This document shows, in pieces, positions 1 through 7,174 of a stretch of DNA of 64,000 nt (its first letter is position 1; every line of letters begins with the position of its first letter). The stretch covers positions 5,311-69,310 of the forward strand of contig NZ_PPTH01000017.1 of assembly GCF_002954225.1 (NCBI RefSeq), read 5' to 3'. A program made the position numbers and the translations under genes. The notes under the pieces were generated by a model, which saw nothing but the letters and a program-made list of their open reading frames with translations, searched no databases and was not told the DNA's origin. Source of the stretch: Arthrobacter ruber (GTDB taxonomy: Bacteria > Actinomycetota > Actinomycetes > Actinomycetales > Micrococcaceae).

Positions 1-1
1 T

Positions 2-337
2 GTGGGACGCGCCCGAACCCTGACCCGGCACATCCTCCCGCACATCATCGGCCCCCTCTTCCGGCACGCCATGCTCCGCCTCCCCGGAACCGCCCTCGCC
101 CTGGCAGCACTGGGTTTCCTCGGCCTCGGCGCCAACCCGCCCAGCCCCGACTGGGGACTCGTCCTGTCCGAAGGCATGGCCTACGTCGAACGCGCTCCCT
201 GGGCCGTCTTCGCGCCGGCATCAGCCCTGATCCTCGCCTCCGTCCTGGCCGTCTCCGCCTCCGGGCTCACCCTCCCCACAAAGCCCCGTCGCCAGAAGAG
301 GAACACCGTTGAGGAAGACGCAGCAGTAGTGGCCTGA
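2..337 (+). CDS. Opp/Dpp-type ABC transporter permease, C-terminal part (cut by window start)
   Basis: This is the C-terminal end of an inner-membrane permease of the peptide/nickel (DppC/OppC) ABC importer family. The frame is open to the first base, so the true start lies outside the window. The motif LGLGANPPSPDWG followed by a short loop and a last hydrophobic helix is typical of the C-terminus of these permeases. The tail after the last helix is polar (KPRRQKRN). An OppD/OppF-type ATPase gene would normally follow, but the next gene is an ArsR regulator, so this is probably the last gene of its operon or the ATPases lie upstream. Given the zinc genes that follow, uptake of a metal-chelate rather than a peptide is possible, but that is inference from position only. 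Confidence 0.85.
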   Translation: MGRARTLTRHILPHIIGPLFRHAMLRLPGTALALAALGFLGLGANPPSPDWGLVLSEGMAYVERAPWAVFAPASALILASVLAVSASGLTLPTKPRRQKRNTVEEDAAVVA

Positions 338-394
338 TCACGTCTGGCACGCCGCATGAGGACGGCAAGGTCGCCGCCACGCTTGCATAATCAC

Positions 395-420
395 ATGCAT
401 ACGTGTTTATGTATTTGCAT
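395..420. promoter_or_regulatory. Candidate ArsR operator overlapping the arsR-like start codon
   Basis: The segment carries 5-bp outer arms ATGCA and TGCAT, and inside them ATAC and GTAT halves. A further TGCATA lies just upstream (about 385-390). The site abuts and overlaps the ATG at 419, which fits autorepression of a leaderless or near-leaderless transcript. Imperfect AT-rich inverted repeats are usual for SmtB/ArsR repressors. Binding is inferred. Confidence 0.45.
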
Positions 421-730
421 GACGGATGACGCTCAGCTCGAACAGGTAGCGGAGCTGTTCAAGGCACTCAGCACGGTATCCCGGCTGAGAATCCTGACAT
501 CCCTCGCCGGTGGTGAGGGGTCCGTGGGCTCCCTCGTCCAGTCGACAGGGCTGTCCCAGCCTCTGGTGTCGCAGCACCTGCGGGTGCTGCGCAGCATGAA
601 CCTCGTCACCGTCAGCAGGTCAGGACGCGAAGCGATCTACGCGCTGACCGACGAGCACGTAGCCCACGTCATCGATGATGCGATCGCCCATACGGTCGAG
701 GCTTCACCGACGACGAACCACAGCCACTAG
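419..730 (+). CDS. ArsR/SmtB-family metal-sensing repressor (zinc-type alpha5 site)
   Basis: This is a small winged-helix repressor (103 residues) of the ArsR/SmtB family. The helix-turn-helix sits around GSLVQSTGLSQPLVSQHLRV. The C-terminal helix contains D-x-H-x10-H-x2-E (DEHVAHV...AHTVE), the exact ligand spacing of the alpha5 site that binds Zn(II) in SmtB and CzrA. The tail NHSH adds more possible ligands. I chose ATG 419, not the upstream in-frame ATG at 356, because the extra 21 residues are unlike the family and would run through the palindromic operator. The next gene encodes a His-rich zinc-binding protein, so this repressor probably controls itself and that gene in response to zinc. 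Nickel or cobalt sensing cannot be excluded. Confidence 0.85.
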   Translation: MTDDAQLEQVAELFKALSTVSRLRILTSLAGGEGSVGSLVQSTGLSQPLVSQHLRVLRSMNLVTVSRSGREAIYALTDEHVAHVIDDAIAHTVEASPTTNHSH

Positions 731-776
731 GCAGAGCCATCACATGCGCGGGCACACCCGCATCAAGGAGATCAGC

Positions 777-1076
777 ATGAGCACCGAGATCAAGGCCGAG
801 CACACCCTCGACGAGCACCAGCACGGCACCGCTGACTGCACGCACGAAACCGTGCAGCACGGCGATCACACCGACTACCTCCACGACGGTCACCGCCACG
901 CCGAGCACGATGGCCACTACGACGAGCACGACGAGCACGCCGAGCACAGCGTCGCCGACCACACCCACGGCGCAGAGGACTGCAACCACGAGGCCGTCGA
1001 GCACGGTGACCACACCGACTACGTCCATGACGGTCACCGCCACGCCGAGCACGGCGACCACTACGACGAGCACTAG
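777..1076 (+). CDS. Histidine-rich metal-binding protein with internal duplication
   Basis: This is a 99-residue, very acidic and His-rich soluble protein with no signal peptide or membrane segment. Two tandem copies of a unit of about 36 residues are visible, each with a CxH pair (DCTHE, DCNHE), HGDHTDY, HDGHRHAEH and a YDEH end. The start ATG at 777 has a good Shine-Dalgarno (AAGGAG, 765-770). Such proteins are generally thought to buffer or deliver zinc or nickel; similar actinobacterial proteins are often loosely named zinc transporter permease, although nothing here spans a membrane. It is 46 bases after the ArsR-type gene and probably co-transcribed with it. The family function is not proven. 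Confidence 0.8.
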   Translation: MSTEIKAEHTLDEHQHGTADCTHETVQHGDHTDYLHDGHRHAEHDGHYDEHDEHAEHSVADHTHGAEDCNHEAVEHGDHTDYVHDGHRHAEHGDHYDEH

Positions 1077-1117
1077 GACACCCCTGCCCGCCTCGGACCG
1101 CCCTCAGCTCCTGGGGA

Positions 1118-1149
1118 TCAGCACCGGCCCCTCACGGGTCCGGTGCTGA
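1118..1149. terminator. Bidirectional hairpin between convergent genes
   Basis: A perfect 10-bp stem (TCAGCACCGG / CCGGTGCTGA) with a partly paired 12-base loop lies between the plus-strand His-rich gene and the minus-strand ferredoxin-like gene. There is no clear T-tract on either side, so termination is inferred from position and stem strength. Confidence 0.45.
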
Positions 1150-1239
1150 ACTGTTCCATCTGGAAGCCTGGCGGTGGCGGGCCGTAGGGGGGTGCTCCGG
1201 CCGGCCGTATCTGCTTCTCCGTCCCGCAGTCCTTCGATC

Positions 1240-1674
1240 TCAGTGGTCGGTCAGGGCCAGGCGAATCGGAGGGCCGGATCCCAGCACGGCGGCATCGAGG
1301 TCCTGTGGCAGTGCGCCGCCACTCTCTTCGGTGGGTTGCCACTGCTCCACCCAGTCGCTGAGGGTTTGCAGGCGCCCGGTGGAGTCGAGGCCACCCAGCC
1401 AGACGGAGGGGCCGGTGATGTCGGCACGCGAGGAGCGAAGCGCGATCACACCGACAGGGCCCTGGGCGCACTGGCCCAAGCACGGCGCGGAAACGAGTAC
1501 GCCTCCCCGGGAGCGGGCGACGGCTGCTGCAAGATCAGTGCCACCGCACATACGGGTCAGTGCGGCGCATCGGTGACCCGCGCAGAGCGCTATGACGAGG
1601 CCGGCCGGCTGCTTGCCGCTCCCGTTTGCGCGCCTCGTATCCGACGCCCCATCCGGTGTTGACCCCTGTTCCAT
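1240..1674 (-). CDS. [2Fe-2S] thioredoxin-like ferredoxin domain protein
   Basis: This 144-residue protein carries the cysteine spacing of thioredoxin-fold [2Fe-2S] proteins: C-x4-C (CAGHRC), then C-x3-C (CLGQC) after about 40 residues. One extra Cys lies between (RMCGG). The C-terminal half contains WLGGLDS and LSDWVEQW and is typical of small actinobacterial proteins of this type. It is the last gene of the Zur-box operon, five bases after the L36 stop, with ATG at 1674. Its role is unknown. A part in the zinc-limitation response, perhaps redox or metallation, is inferred only from operon membership. Confidence 0.75.
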   Translation of the reverse strand: MEQGSTPDGASDTRRANGSGKQPAGLVIALCAGHRCAALTRMCGGTDLAAAVARSRGGVLVSAPCLGQCAQGPVGVIALRSSRADITGPSVWLGGLDSTGRLQTLSDWVEQWQPTEESGGALPQDLDAAVLGSGPPIRLALTDH

Positions 1675-1678
1675 GGGG

Positions 1679-1801
1679 TCAGCCCTGCCGGGCTTTCATG
1701 CGCGGGTTCTTCTTGTTGATGACGAAGGTCCTGCCGCGACGTCGGACGATCTGGGCTCCCGGGACTTTCTTCAACGCTCGGAGGGAATTGCGTACTTTCA
1801 T
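1679..1801 (-). CDS. rpmJ: Ribosomal protein bL36 paralogue, zinc-independent form
   Basis: This is a 40-residue bL36: it begins [17 protein letters not shown], continues with [12 protein letters not shown] and ends with KARQG. It has no Cys or His at all, whereas zinc-binding L36 carries a CxxC and a C...H pair. Cys-lacking paralogues are established Zur-regulated replacements that free zinc from ribosomes during starvation. Two adjacent ATG codons are present (1804-1802 and 1801-1799). I chose the second because it gives the canonical MKVR start and better spacing from the Shine-Dalgarno AAGGAG. It lies between the CobW-like gene and the ferredoxin-like gene. Confidence 0.9.
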   Translation of the reverse strand: MKVRNSLRALKKVPGAQIVRRRGRTFVINKKNPRMKARQG

Positions 1802-1839
1802 CATGCTCCTTCAGGGATTGCTGTCGGTGGTGATGGTGG

Positions 1840-2934
1840 TCAGGCCTGGTGAGGGGTGCTGGCAGCACCCGGGGATGGCATGGATCGGAGTTCCTCATCG
1901 GTGAGGGCGCAGGCATCGAGCAGGCCGGCGATGTCGGCGTCATCCAGGTCGTCACCGGTGAGGGCCAGGTGCGTGCCGCGGCACCACTCGCCGTGGCGCG
2001 CGTCAATGCTCCAAGCGCCGCCGTTCGCCAGTGCCACACGCGGACCAACCCCCTGCACGGCGACGCGGGTATCGGGCATGCCTGCAATCCAGACGGTTCC
2101 GCGAACGAAACAGCAGCCTCGGGCTATCGCGCCGAGGGCGGTCCGGAAACGATCGGGATGCAGGGGTCTCTCAACGCGATGCTCAACGGTCCGAAACGGC
2201 TCCGTTGATGCCTCGGAGGCTGCCGCCGAGAACGAAGCCGATGGTCTCACCGGCGCCAGGACCATTCCCGGAAGGCTGCGGGTGCGGGCCTGCCCGTCAT
2301 CATGTTCCCCAAGGCCGCCTAGGCCTGTCATGCCCGCGAGCGACACCATGGTGGCATGCGGGGCGAGTTCGCCGATGAGCTGCACGCCCCGCAGCAGGAG
2401 TTCGGGGTCGCTCGGCAGGAGATCGCTCGTCGCGGTCAGGACCGTGTCGGCGAAAAGGAACTCACCTATGAGGAACTCGCCCGGGGTCCGGGAGTCCTCG
2501 GGAACGGCGGTGTAGCCGGATGCGAACAGGGTGTGGTGGTCCCACAGCTGGTCCTCGACATCCTCGGGTCGGACTGCCAGTGCAACGGTGTCGATGGCGA
2601 AGGACCGCGGCGCCGCAGTGTTGAGGCCATCAAGAGCGTTCTCGGCGGTGGTGCCAGGTGGCAGCCCTACGATCGCTCGAGTTGCACCTGCAGCGGCTAG
2701 ACGGAGAAGAGCCGGCGCGAGATCGAATCGGACGGTGCAACTCAGGCACCCATGCTCGAGCACCGTCGACTCGCGCTCCACCAACGCACTGTTGCGATGA
2801 ACGCGACGTGTCACCACGCCGCCGTCGAGCAGATCGTGCAGAATGACGGGCGTGCCGGGCGAGAGATCCGCCAGGACCGACGCGGCGTTGTTGCGGCTCA
2901 GCGCATCGAGGGACGTGATGAGAACGAGGTGCAT
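1840..2934 (-). CDS. CobW/ZNG1-like zinc-regulated protein lacking the P-loop
   Basis: This 364-residue protein resembles the COG0523 (CobW/ZNG1) family of GTP-dependent zinc metallochaperones. The signature metal motif is present as EHGCLSCTVRFDL (CxxC-type, around residue 60), and a CobW_C-like C-terminal region ends around DEEL. The N-terminus (MHLVLITSLDALSRNNAAS) has no GxxGxGK[ST] Walker A box, and no clear NKxD is seen, so GTP binding is doubtful. Related actinobacterial proteins next to spare ribosomal-protein genes share this loss. It is first in a minus-strand operon with rpmJ and the ferredoxin-like gene, starting 10 bases after a Zur box. A role in zinc delivery or sensing under limitation is inferred. 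Confidence 0.8.
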   Translation of the reverse strand: MHLVLITSLDALSRNNAASVLADLSPGTPVILHDLLDGGVVTRRVHRNSALVERESTVLEHGCLSCTVRFDLAPALLRLAAAGATRAIVGLPPGTTAENALDGLNTAAPRSFAIDTVALAVRPEDVEDQLWDHHTLFASGYTAVPEDSRTPGEFLIGEFLFADTVLTATSDLLPSDPELLLRGVQLIGELAPHATMVSLAGMTGLGGLGEHDDGQARTRSLPGMVLAPVRPSASFSAAASEASTEPFRTVEHRVERPLHPDRFRTALGAIARGCCFVRGTVWIAGMPDTRVAVQGVGPRVALANGGAWSIDARHGEWCRGTHLALTGDDLDDADIAGLLDACALTDEELRSMPSPGAASTPHQA

Positions 2935-2944
2935 GCCCTAACTA

Positions 2945-2963
2945 TATGAGAATCGTTCTCATA
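2945..2963. promoter_or_regulatory. Zur box
   Basis: A perfect inverted repeat with 8-bp arms, TATGAGAA and TTCTCATA, around a 3-base centre (TCG). It matches the actinobacterial Zur pattern TGANAAT-N-NTTNTCA closely. It lies 10 bases upstream of the CobW-like start, where bound Zur-Zn would block transcription. Confidence 0.85.
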
Positions 2964-3032
2964 CAGGAAGCGGAGTGATCGGGGTCAGTCGGGGCATGGA
3001 ACGGCAGGACCGTGATCGTGTGAGCCGTGCAG

Positions 3033-3977
3033 TCAGTGATCCGGGGACAACACAGGACGGTGTCGACGAAACTCTGATGGTGTTGCGCCCACTTGACGCT
3101 TGAAGGCAGTGCTGAAGGCGTAAGCGTTGTTGTATCCGACGCTGCGGCCGACGTCTGCAACTGTCGTGTCGAGGGAGTGGAGCAGGTCTCCGGCCAGGGT
3201 GAGGCGCCAGCGGGTGAGGTAGGTCATGGGTGGTTCGCCTACATCGGAGCGGAAGCGGGCGGCAAGTGATGCGCGGGAAGTATTCACTTGCCGGGCAAGG
3301 AGTTCCACAGTCCATGGTGCTGCGGGCTCGGCATGAAGATACTCGAGGGCGCGCTTCACCAAAGAGTCCTTGCTCGTGAGCCAGGTGGGTGTCCGAGGGT
3401 GGGTCGGGTCGTTGGCCCAGCTACGGATGGTGTTGATGACGAGTATGTCGAGAAGACGATCGATCACGACCTGAGACGCAGGGTCATCATTCGTGATCTC
3501 GCGCTCGAGCAGATCAAGGAAAGCGCCGTCGGCTCTTGCGTGCGATACGACGACCAGTCGGGGAAGGGCGCGAGCGACGAGGCCACCCGCCTCGTCCGGA
3601 CGCTCATACGTGCCGATGAGAAGGGATGTTTCACCATCTGAGGTGTTGCCCCAGTGCCGGATGCCGTGCCTGAATTCATCTCGAAGGTCACGACCATCAA
3701 CAGTGGTGCACTGCTGACCAGGGCCGATCGTGATGGAGGGCATGCTGGCAATGTCATCTGTCACGCAGTATGGTTCTGGGCCCCGGATCAGGGCGACGTC
3801 ACCTGCGGTCAACAGCATCTCATCGACCCGGGCCTGGCCGCGGGTGACGGCGACGATCGTCAGTGCGGCGTGATCGTCGACGCGGACGCCCCAGGGAGCA
3901 CTCATGTGCATCGCCAGGGCGAAAGCACCCACAGCGCGAGGGCCGTCCAGGAAATGCGTCAAGGGATCCATGCTCAT
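3033..3977 (-). CDS. AraC-family transcriptional regulator with cupin sensor domain
   Basis: This 314-residue protein has an N-terminal cupin-type ligand domain (about residues 15-200) and a C-terminal AraC double helix-turn-helix (about 207-305). The latter is seen in ELLARQVNTSRASLAARF and VADVGRSVGYNNAYAFSTAFK. It diverges from the NmrA-like/DUF1772 pair across 75 bases and most likely regulates that pair. Family members with this cupin_6-like domain often control an adjacent oxidoreductase gene. An in-frame ATG two codons downstream (MDPL) is an alternative start. The inducer is unknown. Confidence 0.85.
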   Translation of the reverse strand: MSMDPLTHFLDGPRAVGAFALAMHMSAPWGVRVDDHAALTIVAVTRGQARVDEMLLTAGDVALIRGPEPYCVTDDIASMPSITIGPGQQCTTVDGRDLRDEFRHGIRHWGNTSDGETSLLIGTYERPDEAGGLVARALPRLVVVSHARADGAFLDLLEREITNDDPASQVVIDRLLDILVINTIRSWANDPTHPRTPTWLTSKDSLVKRALEYLHAEPAAPWTVELLARQVNTSRASLAARFRSDVGEPPMTYLTRWRLTLAGDLLHSLDTTVADVGRSVGYNNAYAFSTAFKRQVGATPSEFRRHRPVLSPDH

Positions 3978-4052
3978 GAATGTAGACGATGACGAAGTAA
4001 GTCCAGCGTCTGAACCATTTCACGTCCAGCCAGTGGCCTATGTACTGGGGTT

Positions 4053-4859
4053 ATGACAACTCTCATCCTCGGAGGGCCCGGGCGTTCTGGCTCACGGGTC
4101 TTCGACCGCCTGACCGTTACCGCTGCGCCGGTCCGGTTCGCATCACGTCGAACTGGTTTCGACTGGGACGACCGAGGAACCTGGGCGACCACTGTGCGTG
4201 GTAGCACGGCAGCTTATGTCTGCTTCACTCCCGACCTCGCTTTTCCCGGGGTTCCCGCAAAAATGGAAGCCCTCGGTGTTCTGGCAGCACAGGCAGGACT
4301 CGAGCGGCTCGTACTGCTCTCGGGCCGGGGTGAGGAGGGAGCGAGAGCGAGCGAAGCGGCCCTGCGCAGTGGCGGCGTGCCGACCACAGTGCTGCGCTGT
4401 TCCTGGTTCCAGCAGAATTTCTCCGAGCATTTCCTCTCTGGACCCGTTCGTCGCGGTCGGCTGCGGCTGCCAGCACCTGATGTACCAGAAGCATTTGTCG
4501 ATCTCGACGACGTCGCCGACGCCGCGGTGCTGGCCCTTACTCGACCGGCCCCACTCGATGCCACGTACGAGCTATCGGGCCCGGAGCTGCTGACCTTCGC
4601 GCAAGCAGCTGAAATCCTCGCTGAGGTATGTCGCAGGCCGGTGACCTTCGAATCGGTCGATGTTCCGACCTTCGTGGAGGATCTCGCCGCCGACGGGATA
4701 CCAGCCCAAGAAGCCGAACCTCTGGCACACCTCTTCACGGACATCCTCGACGGCCGCAACGCCTCACTCACTGACGGAATCCAGGTCCTCCTCGACCGTC
4801 AGCCTTCATCACTGCAGACCTACGCGCAGCGCACCGTCGAAGCTGGAGGTTGGTCGTGA
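4053..4859 (+). CDS. NmrA-like NAD(P)-binding oxidoreductase (atypical SDR)
   Basis: This 268-residue Rossmann-fold protein has an N-terminal dinucleotide motif LGGPGRSGSRV and the later NmrA-type pattern AFVDLDDVADAA...YELSGPE. NmrA-like proteins include NAD(P)H-dependent quinone reductases and redox sensors, and usually lack the YxxxK catalytic pair, which is absent here too. It overlaps the next gene by four bases, so the two are a translationally coupled pair. The divergent AraC gene is the likely regulator. The substrate is unknown. Confidence 0.8.
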   Translation: MTTLILGGPGRSGSRVFDRLTVTAAPVRFASRRTGFDWDDRGTWATTVRGSTAAYVCFTPDLAFPGVPAKMEALGVLAAQAGLERLVLLSGRGEEGARASEAALRSGGVPTTVLRCSWFQQNFSEHFLSGPVRRGRLRLPAPDVPEAFVDLDDVADAAVLALTRPAPLDATYELSGPELLTFAQAAEILAEVCRRPVTFESVDVPTFVEDLAADGIPAQEAEPLAHLFTDILDGRNASLTDGIQVLLDRQPSSLQTYAQRTVEAGGWS

Positions 4860-5287
4860 TCCAGGTCGCCACAGTCGTGGGCGCAGGTCTTCTTGGCGGC
4901 GTATACGCAGCTTTCTCCGCAATGGTCATTCCCGCGCTACGACGCCTCGACGATGAAGGCGCCACCGCCGCAATGATCCAGATCAACAGGAAAGCAGAAC
5001 GCGGACCCTTCATCGTGATGTTCGGAGTCGCCGCCCTGGCAGCCACCGGTTCCGCCATAACCGCAGCACCCCGAGGAAACACCATCGAACTGGTCATCGC
5101 GGGGGCATCCCTGGCGAGCACCGTCGTAACGATGACGGTCAATGTCCCACTCAATAGGCGGCTCGAACGAGACGGTTCAACTTTCTGGAACGATTACAGC
5201 CACCACTGGACGACCGCGAACACAGTGCGCGCCACACTCGCCGCTACCGCTGTACTCACTGCTGCTACACACTGGTCCCCCACCTGA
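4856..5287 (+). CDS. DUF1772 (anthrone oxygenase-like) membrane protein
   Basis: This is a small integral membrane protein of 143 residues with four predicted hydrophobic segments. The family pattern NVPLNRR...W..Y...W...N is visible near the C-terminus (NVPLNRRLERDG, WNDYSHHW, NTVRA). A start at GTG 4856 gives a GTGA overlap with the preceding stop and a GGAGG Shine-Dalgarno six bases upstream; the in-frame TTG at 4850 is too close to that site. DUF1772 proteins sit beside NmrA-like genes in many actinobacteria. A few relatives are anthrone oxidases, but no function can be assigned here. Confidence 0.8.
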   Translation: MIQVATVVGAGLLGGVYAAFSAMVIPALRRLDDEGATAAMIQINRKAERGPFIVMFGVAALAATGSAITAAPRGNTIELVIAGASLASTVVTMTVNVPLNRRLERDGSTFWNDYSHHWTTANTVRATLAATAVLTAATHWSPT

Positions 5288-5399
5288 ATCGGGAACGCTC
5301 AGAAGCGCTCCTTGTGTCCCATACGAGATCAGCGGTTTCAGCCGATCATCGCAAAACCACCTGGTCCTGCCTCCCAGTGCGGGATCGTCTAGCGGGCGG

Positions 5400-5491
5400 G
5401 CGTGTTGGGGGCGTGGTCGCTGAGGAACGATCGCGGCGAGGCGTTCGGGCTGGTTGAGTGTCGGGTCGAGCCCGTCCAGGGGTGAGCTCAT
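5400..5491 (-). pseudogene. Possible remnant of a winged-helix regulator
   Basis: From the ATG at 5491 the minus strand reads MSSPLDGLDPTLNQPERLAA, which resembles the first residues of small ArsR/MarR-like regulators. After about 22 residues the frame gives low-complexity PQRPRPQH and no helix-turn-helix. Its ATG overlaps the stop of the upstream membrane ORF by four bases, the arrangement of an intact operon. I read it as a truncated or frameshifted copy. The family match is from memory and weak. Confidence 0.25.
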
Positions 5492-5610
5492 GCCAGGCGG
5501 TGCCGGACCTGCTGGGCAGCAGCCGGATGAAGACGGAACTCGTATGCCCATACGACCGTGAACGCAGTGAGGAAGACTGTAACCAGCCCGGCGATGTCGC
5601 CGAGCCACAT
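5488..5610 (-). CDS. Short membrane-spanning ORF, possible gene remnant
   Basis: A 40-residue frame starts at ATG 5610 and contains one clear transmembrane helix (DIAGLVTVFLTAFTVVWAY) and the polar tail HPAAAQQVRHRLA. The frame stays open upstream to a stop at 5707-5709 but has no good start or Shine-Dalgarno there. It overlaps the next minus-strand ATG as ATGA. It could be a small membrane protein or the surviving end of a longer permease. No family was recognised. Confidence 0.35.
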   Translation of the reverse strand: MWLGDIAGLVTVFLTAFTVVWAYEFRLHPAAAQQVRHRLA

Positions 5611-6088
5611 CCAGGTGGCAGTGGAGGCCTCATCATCGGCTACGGTCTGCCCACCGCCGGCAGGACACTCGCCCCCCCCGACCTCGACTCGTACCTCATC
5701 CGTGGATCAGACCGGGTCTTCTCGGAAGACCTCTGAGGCCCCGACGCCGACGTCCTGTAGGGGATGGCCCTATGTTCTTCGTTGCACTGGAACCACCCCT
5801 GGGTCTGTTGATTCGAGGAATGCCGCTGCTCCTGCCCTCGCCTCCTGTGATGGGCGATCACCTGCGTTCCCGATCCCCGCATGGTTCCGGGAGTCCCGGA
5901 CGGTGCGACGAGGTGTCAGGAGCACAAGCCGAACGCCGACCGCCTCGGCCGGACCTGGTCGGTTCGGTGGATGTGGGACGGTGTACCGACCAGGCACGCG
6001 ACAGGTCGCTCGGCTGGCAACCTGATCGTGGCCGCTTCATGGGCTCATTGATGCCCCGAGACCTGTGCGGCCCGGGTTGTTTCCAGGG
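5611..6088. other. Gene-poor, probably decayed stretch
   Basis: Together with 5288-5487 this is a stretch without a convincing gene. Open frames exist on both strands, but they have arginine/proline-rich shadow composition, no Shine-Dalgarno sequences and no motifs I recognise. A run of eight C residues lies at 5672-5679. I see no repeat boundaries or transposase remains. Confidence 0.5.
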
Positions 6089-6853
6089 TCAGTCCATGAC
6101 GAGGCCCCCGTCGACCACCAGGTTCTGCCCGGTGATCGCCCGGGCCCAGGGAGAGGCGAAGAAAAGGACCGTGTCCGCGAATTCCTGCGGTGTGGTGACA
6201 CGTCCCAGCGGGGTGGAGGACGCGATGAGGTCGAACACCTCCTCGGGGGTGGCTGCGCTGGCATCGGTGGTGCGCAGCAGGCCGCCAGAGACCATGTTCA
6301 CCGTGACATCGTGCTGGCCCAGGTCCTTGGCCAGAGTCCGGGTCAGCGAGAGCAGGGCCGCTTTCGCCGCGGTGTAGTCGTGGTAGGGCACCACAGGGTT
6401 CTGGAACAAGTTGGTGCCGATGTTGATGACCCGCCCGAACCCTTGTTCCCGCATTCCGGGCAGAGCGGCTTGGATTGTGTTCAGGGCTCCTCGGACACTT
6501 CCGGAGAACTGGGCTTCGAACGCATCCCAATCAATCTCAGCTGCATGCGGGCGGGCGTCTCCGTTGAAGGAGAAGGGCGCTAGCGCGTTGTTGACCACGG
6601 TGGTGATCGGTGCTCCGAAGTGTTGCTGCGCGTGTTCGAGCATGGCGCGTACCTGTTCGGGATCGGTGACATCAGCTTCCAGCGCTACAGCCCGTGACGA
6701 ACCGATACGAGTTGCGCGTTCCTGGGCGCTGTCGTGGCTGACGCGGTAGTTGATCACCACCCGTGCGCCTTCGGCGGCGAAGGCCTCGACGATGCTGGAG
6801 CCGAGTCCGCGGCCGCCACCGGTGATCAACACGATCTGCTCTCTGAGTTGCAT
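6089..6853 (-). CDS. SDR-family oxidoreductase under TPP riboswitch control
   Basis: This 254-residue classical short-chain dehydrogenase has TGGGRGLG at about 11-18, NNA near 88-90, the active-site YxxxK as Tyr160/Lys164 and DGGLVMD at the end. The residue 13 before the Tyr, normally catalytic Ser, is Thr147 (NIGTN). It resembles 3-oxoacyl-ACP reductase-type SDRs. A complete TPP riboswitch lies in its leader (6914-6994), so expression should fall when thiamine pyrophosphate is abundant. That links it to thiamine synthesis, salvage or precursor processing, but the substrate cannot be read from sequence. It diverges from thiMED. The start is ATG 6853, preceded by AGGGAAG. Confidence 0.85.
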   Translation of the reverse strand: MQLREQIVLITGGGRGLGSSIVEAFAAEGARVVINYRVSHDSAQERATRIGSSRAVALEADVTDPEQVRAMLEHAQQHFGAPITTVVNNALAPFSFNGDARPHAAEIDWDAFEAQFSGSVRGALNTIQAALPGMREQGFGRVINIGTNLFQNPVVPYHDYTAAKAALLSLTRTLAKDLGQHDVTVNMVSGGLLRTTDASAATPEEVFDLIASSTPLGRVTTPQEFADTVLFFASPWARAITGQNLVVDGGLVMD

Positions 6854-6913
6854 GAAGGGACTTCCCTGGCTTCAGGGCGACAGAATGCGGAACCGACACC
6901 CGCAGGGGCCGGG

Positions 6914-6994
6914 AGGACATCCCTTCGCCAGTACGAACTGGATCAGGTTCAACGGGTGTCATCTCAGCCGGTGGGAACCGGCACCCCGTGTCAC
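6914..6994 (-). ncRNA. TPP riboswitch (THI element) upstream of the SDR gene
   Basis: On the minus strand all conserved pieces are present in order: the 5' P1 side CACGGGGTGCC, CTGAGA, ACCC, GAACCTGAT and the 3' GCGAAGGGA. It ends about 60 bases before the SDR ATG. That leaves room for an expression platform, but no clean terminator with a T-run is seen. Confidence 0.92.
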
Positions 6995-7174
6995 TACCTC
7001 CACACTAACCCCGGCCGGCTGGAGGAGGGTCGGCCGGATCGGCGGGACGGGGTGGATTCAGACGATCATGGCAGCGCCGGGGCCTTGGTGCTCCGGCTGG
7101 CTCCGACGGGAGCCACGCGCCTTCCACAAGTGGCTGCTGTTCCATGCGTTGTGCGGGGAAACGCTAGGGTGGCA

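Noticed and set aside
669..1073. A Val-rich minus-strand frame opposite the His-rich gene
   Set aside because: It is the reverse complement of His/Asp codons, which read as Val/Met/Ile. It looks hydrophobic by artefact, not as a membrane protein.
5558..6377. Overlapping plus-strand frames in the decayed region
   Set aside because: They extend antisense into the SDR gene and have Arg/Pro/Ser shadow composition with no start signal.
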